A stretch of DNA of 64,000 nt. It comes from Eutreptiella sp. 'Long Island Sound 2002' (taxonomy: Eukaryota; Euglenozoa; Euglenophyceae; Eutreptiales; Eutreptiaceae). Position numbers and translations under genes: made by a program. The notes under the pieces were generated by a model. The model worked only from the letters and a program-made list of their open reading frames with translations, made no database searches and was not told the origin of the DNA. The stretch is taken from positions 35,725,330 through 35,789,329 of the forward strand of contig OZ038392.1 in assembly GCA_964036045.1 (NCBI GenBank), in the 5' to 3' direction. This document shows positions 31,525-43,300 of this stretch, one piece after another (within the stretch, counting starts at the first letter, position 1; each line of letters starts with the position of its first letter).

Positions 31525-34351
31525 TTTCCCTGTGTCAGTCTACTGACTGTGTTCTAACCTTACAGGTGCAGTGAGCACTCTTGTGCAGACGTGCCTGTGT
31601 ATGGGTGTAAGAGCAGTTGTCAGGAATGCCCCGCATTGCCTCGCAGGACAGGACCATTAGCCCCGCGTGACAACCACTCCCTGGCCGAAGGCCATTGGTT
31701 TTTCACAGACCACTGCTTACTGAGCACTGCACTGAGCCTGTCTGTGCCCTGCAGCCCCATGCTTATGGTTTCCAGCGTGGACCAGGTGGCCGCTTATCAG
31801 TTTTGCAGCCACCCAGCGAATGTATGCCTTGTTGACCATGTGTTGCATCGGGACTGCCCTGATGTAATGACCTTGGGGAGCCAACAAAGAACGGTGGCTT
31901 ACTACACCAGGGGGCAATGACAAGCAAGGTGTTATGAGGCAAGGTGTGTCTTCCCTCGTTGGGGACAAGCGAGCCCACAGTTAGGACCCCTGACTGGTCC
32001 AGACCAGTTGGGCTCTACCCCTCCTTACAGGGTTTGCCATACCCCAAAGTGTGCTACGTATGTCTGTGTGTGTCTCATTCTCTCCCTGGCGTGGCTCCCG
32101 GAGACCAGGCTTCGCTGACGTCGGACCGAAGGTCCTAATCAGGTACTATTACCACTCCTATGGCGCCCAATTTCTGTGCTGGCGCCTATCCTTGGGGGAA
32201 GACGGCAAAAGCCCTACCTACTAGAGGGGAGGGTTGGCCAAGTGTGCTAAGGGCATACAAAACGCCCATTTTTGCTAAAGGCCAAAAGCTAACGCACTCC
32301 CCTGCCGACGTGGAAAAGCACGCGGGACAGGAGACTCCACTACACTACACTCACTAACGCCAGCACCGGCCTTCGAAGGCAGGGTGAGCCCTCATCACTT
32401 GCACTCAACTCCTGCCAGGCCTGCTGACCCTGACAACTACACACGCTACTTGGTGGTGCTGACAAAGATGTCACGGGTCCTACGTACCCTCCTGTGAGAA
32501 ATCAAGAGAACACAGCGCTACTAAGCGACTGTGGCCTAACAGGGACGCCACTACGTGTTTCCCTGTCAGGGCTTGGAGGGAAGGAGTGCTCAGTGTGCCT
32601 GCACAGCGTGGATGGCGGTGAAGTTGGACTGCACTCGCAGTTATTTGCTTGTGTGATGTGTGCAGCATATTTTAGCCCTGCTCAAAGAGACTGCACCAAT
32701 CGCCCTTACCCTCCCACCTGTAAAGCAAAGGCAGATCGCCTGGGTTTGCGGCTGAGGAACCAAGACTACCTCCACGTACTATACGCTTCTCATGTAGCCC
32801 TATAATACGCTGTCCTCAAACCCAGGTGCAAGCAAGCAAGCTTGAGGAACTCCACCCGTTCTCTTATAGAACGTGGGGTGGAGTCCCTGGGTAGCCTAAA
32901 CAAGAGTTGTGCCGTGCGCATTTCGCGTGGCCTACCCTTTAATGCGTGTGTGAATGCACGAGCATGCAACCCTTTAATGCGTCATATGCATGCACAGGTA
33001 TGCACTGATTTTCGAATTCCTCCTTCTCTTACCTAGTCTTACTCAACATAACCAATCAAAGTGTGACGCAACCAGGAGGTGAGCTCCTCCTGGGCTTACC
33101 TACCTTACTCACCACGCATCATGTGAATGCCGAGGAATACACGAGCGCGAAACAACCCTACACGCTTAAACAAACCTACGGCGAACTATAAAGCACCCTA
33201 AGCGATTAATGCACTGTGTGTCATGCATGCTTCCCTTGTCTTGTTTCCTGCAGAAAAAGGAGAGAGAATGGCGCACTGCACAATGCAAAACAAGCCTAAG
33301 CGTTTTAAGCAACCCTATTTTAGCGCTACGGCAACACGAATACGAACAACCACTTTCTTTTCTTACCTGTGAAGAGAGAACAAGGGTGAATTGGGGCAAA
33401 GGGAAAGCGGCACAGCGTGTGAATGCCTCAATTAGGCACATGAATAGCGAGCACAGTGCATATTCTAACCCTACGTGCGCGCTGCGCGCTCCATTCGCAT
33501 CGGATACCTTTCATTCCTGTGTTGACCTGTGCAGAGCAAAGGAGATGAGCACCCAAACCCCCAACGAACTCAGCGGTGACAACCCTTACGTTTTAACGAA
33601 GCAACCAACACGAACGCAATACATGCGTGTGAAATGACACTGGCATACCTGAGAGGTGGGTTGTTCACCTGCTCTGTGGTGTGGGCAACTGTGCAAAAGT
33701 TTCCTTTAGAACTTTAGAAGCTACGGCTCATACCTTCTCTTTCATTAGCCGTTTACGCTTGCGACACCCTTTTTCTGGAGTCCGCTGCTGTTGCGCTTGT
33801 TTGCGACTTTAAGTTTTGCTGTAAAAATGACGATTAATTGCGTTGTTTCGTCGATTTTTAGCGATTTGACTTCTTAAATCGCTACTCCTTTCGCTAATCC
33901 ACACTCCCTGTTGGTTTTGTTTTCTATTTTTTTCAGCTCCTGGAGATTTGTATCCTCCATTGGGAGTATTGCTCCGCCCTGGCCCTTGGTCAGGACGTTT
34001 ACTGAATTGCTGTTTATGCAGCGATAGCCGTCCGCATTAGAGCGTTCCACTATACCCTAGTGGGCAAGCATGTGTGCTCTAGGGAGGGAGTCCTGGGTTC
34101 AAACCCCAATACCCCGAAATTTTACCCAAAAGCTTTCGTCGCACGCTGGCAACTTTTGAGGAATGCCCCATCGTAGGGACATCATTCACGGTACATTACA
34201 CTGTTTTTCGGGGTACCTACAGTGTGATAGGCTTCTATGAACTGATGAGAATGTTTTTGGTAGGTTTAATGCATTTCCCGAGGCAATTTTGGTAATGTTT
34301 GAGGCTTTTTTCTTGGTCGTACTAGTTTGATCAACTAGTACTCCAGGGGGG
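31525..34351 (+). other. Outer A 3' region
   Basis: Homologous to 24709-27419. It contains the covarying hairpin (32850-32883), a perfect hairpin (33072-33093), the short ORF 33209-33637, the tRNA-like block 34021-34120 and the purine tract at 34345-34351. No other gene is seen. Confidence 0.75.
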
Positions 34352-35060
34352 AGTAAGAAAAAGTCACTGCCATCCCTTTCTTGGAGGGCTTGATCCAGGC
34401 CAAGCCCCCCTTAAAACCCTCTTGTTGATGCTAAGACTAACTTACGTATTTTTATCACTCTTTTGAAGCTTTAAGTATACTTTCTCAAAGTAACTAGGGT
34501 TATAACCCTAGCTCCCCATGAAGTTCACCCCTACCACTCAACTGAGCGGAGGTATCTTCCTTCATGGAGGATATACCGAAACAAAATAGGCATTTCATGC
34601 CTTAGGCCTTGGAAGTTAAGCCTAGTGGTCTCCCACCCCAAGACCCCTATACTCAATTGTTTCTACCACTTATTGTGGTTCTACGTTTTAACTGTTTCTG
34701 AATTCAGTTGCTTGGCCAAGTCATAATTTGTGTCTGGCCTAACTCCTATGTCACACATTCCTAACCAGCACCATTTCACGCAAAAGAGTGCAGATGAAGT
34801 GCTTGATGCTAGCTTGGAGGCTAGAGTCAGTCCAGTTTTCACATAAAAACATTTTTTTTATCCATTTGTGATTGAATCTTTCTATTTAAGTCTGCATTGT
34901 CTATCTGCAGCCCCCCTGTATTACACTGGATTTCAAACTATTCATTGATTCGAGCCACATCCTGTTCTTGCTCTACTTGCTCCTTGGTTTTTGAATTTCA
35001 ACATCAAAAACCTGCAGGATTTCATCAAAGTTTTAGGGCACTAATCAAGGACATCTTTCT
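34352..35060 (+). repeat. Outer A 3' LTR
   Basis: 709 bp, clearly homologous to the nested A LTRs but more diverged. It ends CATCTTTCT, after which the sequence becomes GC-rich and unrelated. Confidence 0.85.
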
Positions 35061-35160
35061 GCGGATGTAGAAGGTGGAGTGCCACATCCAGTTCGGACAC
35101 TCCTCCCACGCCTGGTTCAGGTACGGGGCCGCCTCCCCGGGGCAGCGCGTCCTCATCTAG
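35061..35160 (-). other. Exon-like GC-rich fragment next to outer A
   Basis: On the minus strand an AG precedes an open stretch of about 33 codons with protein-like composition (RCPGEAAPYL, then EECPNWMWHSTFYIR), ending at the LTR border. The neighbouring 35161 onward is AT-rich like an intron. It could be the broken exon of a host gene or a scrap of another repeat. Unconfirmed. Confidence 0.25.
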
Positions 35161-35714
35161 TATTTTACTGCAAAAATCATGTCAGAAGTCTGTGATGTCA
35201 CTGTTGCTGAAGTAATTTTTCAATGTAATGTAAGCAAACAAAGCTGGGTACAATACACCAAAATTAGAGCTGCAGCCTCCGTGCACGACATTCGATCTTC
35301 ACAAAGATTTAACAATGTGTATACATTTCATTTGACATGCATTGGTCTTGCAATGAAAACTTATGACCCTGTGATTCTAATGATGGATTTTCTGAGCTGG
35401 TGTTGTGTGTTATTGTGTTTTCTTTTTGTTTTTCAGTCAATATGGGAGAAGGTGGACTATGGTAGTTGAAGGTGAAAATGTTGGGGAAGATGAGAATGAA
35501 ACATGGCACTTTGAGCCATTCGCTCGAAAAGCAGCATGGGCAAATGTACCCAAATTTCAGAACATCATTTGATTTTGGTAAAGGAAAATGCTCCCAAACA
35601 AAAGGTGAAGGTGTTTGTATATGTGTTAGGTATCTGCATTTTGTTAATGTTTCGCAAAAATGAGAAAAATCTTGACAAAAATGTGAATTCGGGAAAAGAG
35701 AGCATTTAAAAAGC
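35161..35714. other. AT-rich sequence, no gene seen
   Basis: Short ORFs only. The last 18 bases before LINE E (AGAGAGCATTTAAAAAGC) resemble the bases just beyond its other end (AGAGATTAGAAAAAGC at 58623-58638), possibly a degenerate target-site duplication. Confidence 0.35.
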
Positions 35715-38156
35715 TAGGTGCTGAGGGCGTGTGTCAGGGCTGGGGCATTGCTGTGGAGGGACATGGCGAACCCTGCGCCCGTCAGTCGTAGGGTGTCCCC
35801 CATGGACAGGGGTCGGCCTGATCAGTTGGACGTGCGCCACTCCAACCAGTGCGCGTAGAGGGCTGCCTCAGGGCTTATGAGCCCCGGCCGGACAGCGTTA
35901 ACGATCCGGTGCATCGCCAGGAGCGGTGTAGGGGCCCCCGCTCCGTTCAGGGCGCGGACGGGCGGAAGGGCGGCTTCGCTGAGGAAAGCCCTGGCGCTGC
36001 CCGCCGGGTCGTGCTGGGCGGCAGCGTGCGCCTCGTGCGCCTCCGTCACCGCGTCCGCCACCAGGCCCCGAACGGCCGCCTCCTGCGTTCGGCGGCGGGC
36101 ACTGGTGTGTTCCGGCCCGTTTTCCCTTCGGCGAGGCATGGTGCTGCGGGCTCTGCAAGGTGCGGCTGCGGGCGGAGGTCAGGGCGCAAAACACGTGCAA
36201 CAGGTGCGCGACGGACGTGGGGTCCCGCAGGTGCACGTCGATCCACAGGAGGGCGGCGCCCGCGGGGCCCGCGCGGCCGTGTGAGGGGGCGTGCGCGCCC
36301 CCGATGCGCTGGTGCAAAGCCTCCTCTTCTGTGCGTCTGCGCGGGCCTGCGGATGGCTCGGGCCAGGGGCACCCGGCCACCTCGGAGCACCGCGCGCACC
36401 CGTTGGTGCCAGTCGGCACTGCGGAGGATACCGTGTCGCACTCCCCGCACAGGTGGCAGGTGTGTGAGAGGTGGGAGGACGGCGACCAGGGGCCAAGACG
36501 GCAAAGCCAGAGGTCATCCCACCGTTGGCGAAGGGGGTCCCGGAGCTCTAGCAGGCGGGCGCGGACGCGGCGCCAGTAGTCCCTGCCGAGCGTCTTCTGC
36601 TGGACCTCCTGCCACGTGTCGTCGGGGAGGAGCCCTTGGTCGTGGAAGGCGGCGATGAGGTCATCCCACGCCGGGCGGGGGTGCCCCCGGGGGGGGGTTG
36701 CCACATACGCTTGGCGCCGGGCGAGGTGGGGCACCAGAGCGCCCCACAGGCACTCGTACGCGGCGCCCCGGTGGAGGAGGGCCAGTAGGCTGCCGTCCGC
36801 AATCGCCTCCCTTGCTACCCGGAGTCCTTCGCAGCTGTCTAGCTCCCAGCGTAGCGCGGCTGCATGGTGGGTGGGGAGCATGAGGAGCAGGGGCCCCGGA
36901 ATTTCGCCCTGCCGGGACAGGGCTTCCTTGTACACAGGCCCCGCATTTTTGAAGTGCGCTACGGTGAGCTGTGCGGTCCTGTTCTCGAGCGGAGCCACCG
37001 GACAGTGGCCGGGTCACGTCCCCATGTGTGTATCTCCGTGGCTCGGAGCACGTTGGCGGTGTGCACGATTATGCGGAGGGGAAAGGGCGCTCGTATGACC
37101 GAGGACTGTGTGGCTCCGTGGCCGCCTGTAGCCACACCTATGCTGACGCGTTTCACGGGTGGTCGTGACCCGCCCGACGGATCAGGGTGGGCCGTGGCTG
37201 GGTGTGCGCTCCCACCCCTCGAGCGGGATGGCGGCGTACTGCTGCGCGGGGGCCCCCGGTGCGCGCATGGCGGCGCACCACCGGCCCCATTCGCGGACCC
37301 ACTCCGCGCCCACTATACGGGCCTCCCACGCGGTCATGGAGCCGCGCCGGATGATCCACGGCGGGAGGAGGGCGTCTTGTAGGTGCTTGGAGAAACCCCC
37401 CGGCAGGTCCCGGTACGGGTGGGTGTGCTCTTGCGCTAGGCACTCCAGGGTGCCGTTCACGAGAAGGAGGGAGGCCACGAAGTCCTTGCCAGGGCGCGAG
37501 GGAGGGAGGAAGCAGTTGACTCCGCCGCGTTGAGCCATCGGTGCACCCGGGCCGCCGCGCTTAGGGGCTTGTGGAGGAGTTGCTCCAGCCGGTGATTGCG
37601 GAGCTCCCACGCGAAATCTCCCAGCCGGAGCATGTGGTGGAGGAAATCGTCCACGGAGGTCTCTCCTGGCGGGTCGTAGCGAGCTATGGTGCGGAGCTGC
37701 GCTTCTGCCGCTTCAGGCACCAGCCCAGAGCAGAGTACTTCTGTCCATGCGGTGCCCGCAGACAGCCTGGAGGCCACCCATCGAGCCTTGTTCCCGGACG
37801 GGAGTTGGCGGGCCGCCTCTTGCACCGCCTGGCGGTAGTGGGGCCAGAAGAGCGGCGAGTGGGCGCATCCCACGTGCATGTGCAGAGGGCTGCCGCAGAG
37901 GAGGCACGGTTAAGGGAGGACGGCGATGCCAGAGAGCCGCTTATTTCGGATGCGGAGCCTGCGCTGCACCGGCGTGTGGCAGTCCCTGGCCCCCAGCGCC
38001 CGGTGGTTGGGGGCTGTCGTGGTGAGGTCCCGGGCCTGGACATAAGCCGTGGCGTGGGCTGCTTCCAGGGGTGTGTGCCCTCGGTGCGTCACCGCATGGT
38101 CCATTTGCGCCCGCTGCGCTACCGTGCTGAGTGTCCGCATTGTGGGGGGCCGCAGG
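35715..38156 (-). mobile_element. LINE E, 3' part (left of element B)
   Basis: GC-rich minus-strand coding-like sequence continuous with 48929-58623. Element B interrupts them with a GCAGG duplication (38152-38156 and 48924-48928). The 3' end near 35715 has no long A tail. Confidence 0.75.
35822..38156 (-). pseudogene. LINE E C-terminal protein region with CCHC finger
   Basis: Several frames together read one protein tail. A C-X2-C-X4-H-X4-C knuckle (CLLCGSPLHMHVGC) lies at 37865-37906, a common C-terminal feature of LINE ORF2 proteins. Downstream, 36998-36400 contains helical text with many Trp/Arg and a Cys cluster (CHLCGEC), and the last ~100 codons end in TGA at 35822. Frame changes near 37900, 37460 and 36400 show decay or indel errors. 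No RNase H motif was found. Confidence 0.55.
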
Positions 38157-38688
38157 TGAAAGTGCTGCCCTGGGTCGTTGTGGGTGCCGGAGGGCTCGGG
38201 GCCGGCAAGACCAGTGGGGCAGGCACGCGAGGAGTCTCCCTGAATGCTGCTATTGGGGGTGGAACCGGATACTCGGACACCAACAGAGGCAAGAGCAGCA
38301 ACAACTGAAGCAAGGTCCATGTTGATTGTGGTCCGGCAGAAAATCCCAGTCTATGAAGAAAATTGAGGCGAATTATTCTAAATACATCTGAGTGTCCAAA
38401 ACTGTCTGAAAAGATTTAAATAATCCAATTATGTAAAAATGTTTGGCCGATCTGGCCCGCGAGCGCGCGTCAGCGGCAAATGGCGATTCCAGCTAAAATA
38501 GCGGAACGCGGCGGATTTACGGGAAATGGACCGCGGAATCAAATCCGGCATATCAGAAATATATAGGAAATATCCTGAGACTGAGCTGCGAGGCGGCGAT
38601 TCCGCCGAAGCAAAGAAAATGACCAAAATGTAGCCAATCTGGGCAGAATGTCTGAAAATCTGAGCAGATGGGGCTAGCCGCACTTACA
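38157..38688 (-). repeat. Element B 3' LTR
   Basis: 532 bp. It carries a copy of the first ~55 Gag codons (ATG at 38320) that is cut off at the LTR end. Confidence 0.95.
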
Positions 38689-38698
38689 CTCCCCCTCC
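38689..38698 (-). other. Element B polypurine tract
   Basis: GGAGGGGGAG on the minus strand abutting the 3' LTR start TGTAAG. Confidence 0.75.
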
Positions 38699-40335
38699 AA
38701 AAACACACTGGGGTGTGTCGCTACGTCAACGAAGAACGTAGTGCGGGTAAGTCCCAAAAAAAAAAAAGAAATGTAGCCTCGATGGGGCGAAATCTGCTTG
38801 ATCTGACCTGATTTGGGCTGAATTGGCACTGAATCAGGCTGGATGAACCTGAAATGAGACAGAATGAGAAGTGACGAACAGTCCTCCGTGCTGTAAAACA
38901 TTAGGTTAGGGGCTAAAAAGCATGTAAACGTATCGAGAATGGATACCAAACCATGCATTGGTTGAGAATGAGGTAGATTATTGGTGGATTGAGTGGGGGG
39001 ATCAAGAAATGGAGTGACATCTCAGCGCTCTGGCACAGTTTCGCTGTCGCGGGCACGCTACGGTGTCCTCGCCGAACTCTACATCGTGTTAATCCCGCTT
39101 TTCTCGTTCTGAAAAGTACAGCATGAGGCTCAGAATTGGCGCATCTGATGGATGATCACAAGATTCAGCAAAATTGAAAGTCAATTTGAGCAGAGATGAA
39201 GGAGATTAAACAATCACAGAGAGGGTAAACAAATACCAATGTAGTCTACAGACCCTAAGTGAACCATTGAAGGCAGAGATGGTCTTCTGTGCACTTAAAT
39301 CTAAACAGATCTTCGAGGAATGAGGGGAGATGACAAGGCAATCAACCTAAATTGTCCTAACATGAGTAAATTCCCTGAGATGGAGGTGAAATGAAGCGGA
39401 ATGTCTAAAACTGAAACTACTAATACTTTCGTTTAGACTAGAGTTAATATATATTGTCGTTTATTCAGCTCAATTGTGCTTTCCGGCACGTTGGTTCGCG
39501 AGCATCTAACAGATTCTATCCAAATGTGGATCATGTGATGATACATCATGATGGGACATGCTGGCCCTGGATCCTTGGCATGTAACGCGCCGAAGGTTCA
39601 CTGAAGGCGCTTTACTGACAGTATATAACTGAGAGACACCGAATTTACAGTGGCGGTGGTGTCAATCGACTTGGACAAGGCCAATCTTTCGATGGAGTCC
39701 CACAAGACACTTGGATTCACCATTTTCGACAGTTTCAGGTCGGATTGAGCTCACATTGGCGTGTGCCAAAAATACAACGAAGCTTACGGACTTCAGAGGT
39801 TGCTGTTAGAAGTCCCTAGAGCTCCTATCTGAAGATTGTCTGAACAATTGACGTCTGGGTTTTGCACAACAGTGGCAGAATGATGGACAAACCTGAGAAA
39901 TTCAAGGTAAATTTGAGGATCCTGGATCTGAATCTGGACTTTGGCGTTAGCATCACAGCAAATGAAGGTAAGATCTGAGTTCCTGGCGTCGCATCTGGTG
40001 CGGCCAGTACTACAGGGGGTACCTGTAGGGGTGAATGTCGCTGGCCAGCGTTTTGATTATGTACATTTGCTTCCATCTGCACGAGTAGCCAAATTCCAAA
40101 GATGCACAGACCAACAGAGACAAGATTACCCCAAATCTGCCTGAATTAAGCCTGAGTTTGGTTTTTTCTGAACACGGCAGCACACTCCGTCAGCGTATCT
40201 ACGCCTTGTCTGCCGAACGGAGACCAAAGAAAAGTTGATTGACGTCAAATTATCAAACATTCGCAGTTCTCCACATCATGACATAAACAGAAAGAATGAA
40301 CAGTGGATTGAGCAGAATGTGGTAGGATGGCTTCC
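38699..40335 (-). other. Element B 3' untranslated region
   Basis: About 1.6 kb between the pol TGA and the purine tract. No ORF, tRNA-like sequence or strong repeat is recognised. It is more AT-rich than the coding part. Confidence 0.6.
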
Positions 40336-43300
40336 TCAATTCGGCCAAGCACGAATACATGTGACCACCAACCTGTCTGGCCTGGCCCTCGTACGGCTTG
40401 GGCGCTGCAAATCAGCGGCCGAACTTGAAGCTTGGTCCTCATTTGGCTCCTGGGCTGGCCTGACCGCAGGAGGGGGGATCGACGGATCAGCCCTGGAATG
40501 TGGCTGCTGAGGGCCGTAAAAGGCTGGATCTCGATTCACCACAGGTCGTTTTCCGTCGCTCTCCACTTGTCTGTCTGGTTTCGACAAACAGTCTGTCAGG
40601 AGTACACCAATTTCGGGGTGCTTCTTCAGGAAGTCGATGAACCCCTTGGTGTATCCATGGACAAAAGATTGGGCTGGTTCCCAGTTGTTGTGACTGGAAT
40701 CAAAGCCCCTCCACTCACACAGAAATTCCCATTCGCCCTTGGCGTCACGTCTTGCTTCAACAATCCTCTTGAGTTCGTACTTTCCCCCTTCGATGACCCG
40801 ATCAGACAAATGTTTTGCAGTCCAGAAAAGGGGTTTAACCCGATCCTTGGGGGAGGGGATCTCTCTCTTGAGGCGATCGCCCGAAACGTCAATTTCCCTG
40901 CTGACATCCACACGAATCCTCCACCTGTTCTCACCAAGACGCGCTGTAACAGCGAATGGCCCCTCCCACAAGGGAAGAAGCTTGTCATCTCCGTCCAGGG
41001 TGGTTTCGGATTTTCGAAGCCAAACTCGATCATCGACTTCAAAATTGTGGGGGTTTTTTCGACCTTGATTTCGAACCCAAAGCCAGTCAGCTTGATGCTT
41101 CTCGATTAATTTCGACACAGTTTTATCTGCTCGTTGGACTTCGTCCAAAAACAGCGAAGCATCTTTACAGGGGCGAGGATTATTCAACGGCATGTTCCAC
41201 CAACACTTCTTTCGTCCAAAGACAATTTCATTTGGAGAAAGGCCATGATACAAAGGCGTGTTGTGGTAACGGCGAAGCAATGCGAAGAGAACTTCCATCC
41301 AATGGAAATCCTTTTCACTCGCGAGCTCCTTACGAAGCATATTAATAATTGAGCGGCCGGCTCTTTCGCCAGGCAACGCTCGATGCGAGTGGATTTCACA
41401 TCGGAGGTGGTGGATTCCAAGGCGAGCACATAATTCTCTCCACCATTCGGAGGTGTACTCTTTGCCTGAATCCGTCACCACCTCGGATGGGACATCCCAG
41501 CCTCCCATCCAGGTCTGCGCGCACCATTTGGCGGCAGCCTTGCCAGTCATCGACTCGATGTTGCAAGGCAACACCTGCATGTAGCCGGAATGACGGCACT
41601 GAATAAGGAGCACTCCATTGACCTTTTTGTTGGTCCAATGGCACTCTTCGTCATCGAGTTCACCGAGATAGAAGAAATCACTGGTGACTCTGTTAAAGAG
41701 GCGCTCCGGAATAGGATGAGGCCTCAGATGGCCGTGCTTCTTCGCGCTGGGGGGCGTCGAGACAGCACATTGGGCACATCCGGCGGCTACTTTCATGCAG
41801 TGAGTATATAGCCGTGAGCCAAACAACCTATGTTTAATCATCGACCACAGTCGACGGCCATGTGCGTGGAGAGACTCCCATTTATGCCACCAGTTTAACA
41901 CTCGGGGGGCTAGGGCGTCTGGCACACACAATTTACCCTCCATCCACAGCTTCCCCCCATCCAACGAGTACTCAGGAAAAATCCCATCCTTGTGAGCATC
42001 TTTGGATTTGAGATTTCCAAAGACCTCTTTAAACAATGGATCCTGCAGGTAATCGGACGTCCAGTCACGGATTATCAGGGAATCTTTAGGCAGGGGTGGA
42101 GTTTTGGCCGGATCTCGACGCTTAATGCCCTGGATCAACCAAAATCGACTTACTTGTCGGGTATAGTCAAACCGTTTCACACTCCCTGAGGAGGGATCGG
42201 TGACTTTTTCCACGACTTTCAGTGTTTTGGTGCAGATCTCATGAGCATGCGCCGGATCTGTGATGGCCGTGATGTCATGGCACGGTAATGCGTGCTGTTT
42301 AACAGCGCATTGCATGCATGCACGTCGAATGAGTTTCCTTTCTTCCTGATCCCATTCGATGATTACATGGCGGTCCTGCTCCGTACCATGGATGTTGGTA
42401 CTTTGCAGCCCCTCTGAGGCGGGGTAAGCCCATCGGCTCAGAGCATCCGCTACCGTGTTGTGTTTTCCAGGCAAATACGACCCATGGAGGTCAAACAGAG
42501 AGAGAAATTCGTGCCATCTGGCCCGTCGACCAGCGGGGCTCGCGACAGTATCAATGTGTTCGGTGGCCCAATACTCCAGAGATCGATGATCCGTCAGGAC
42601 CTCGACTCGATTGGTGCCAACCCACGATTGGTACTTTTTTAGAGGGCAAATTATGGCATACGTTTCTTGCTCACGTGGCGACCATTGCATTTGGCGTGGG
42701 GCTAGCTTCCGAGACCAAAATGCAAGAGGGTAATGATCACCTGTGGCTTCATCAACCTGTTCAAGGACAGCTCCGATCGCGTACCTAGAAGCGTCGGTTC
42801 TAATGTAGAAGGGTCGGTCAAATTGGGGCACATGCAACGTGGCGACTTCGCAGAGGGCGGCCTTCAAGTGATGGAAGGCCTCCTCGCACTCGTCAGTCCA
42901 CTTGACACGAACCTTCGAACCTGCCTTGCCTGCATCTCTCCCTACCTTCAATAATTCAGTGAGGGGGGCAGCAAATTTGGCATAACTCGGCACAAAAGTG
43001 TGGTAAAAATTGCAACAACCCAGGAATCCTCTCAACTCCGTGATCGTCTCAGGGCGCTTCCACTTCTGAATAGCGACGAGCTTCCCTGGACTGGGTCGTC
43101 GGGTGCCATTCTCTAGGAGAGAACGACAAAATTCGACTGATTTTAAAAATAGTTTTCCCTTCTTTGGCCCACAAATCAGCTGATTGGCGTCAAGAATGTC
43201 CAAAACTTGGTTCAGCTGCTTCTCATGTAGGGCCACCAGCTCGGCTTCGGTCAGTCCCTCCCCCTCCGTCGCGATGATTATGTCATCTATGTACACACTC

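Larger units (their letters stand above)
8597..35060 (+). mobile_element. Outer A: old family A chromodomain gypsy element, split by nested A
   Basis: The left remnant is a 330-350 base pol fragment (8597-8946) and the right part is 28130-35060 with RT, RNase H, integrase, 3' region and 3' LTR. The two parts are adjacent in family A pol (the same positions as 21003-21333 and onward in nested A) and are separated exactly by nested A with a GGTCT duplication. The 5' half and 5' LTR should lie left of element C, outside the window. Many stops, deletions and a lost RT catalytic Asp show an old inactive copy. Confidence 0.8.
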
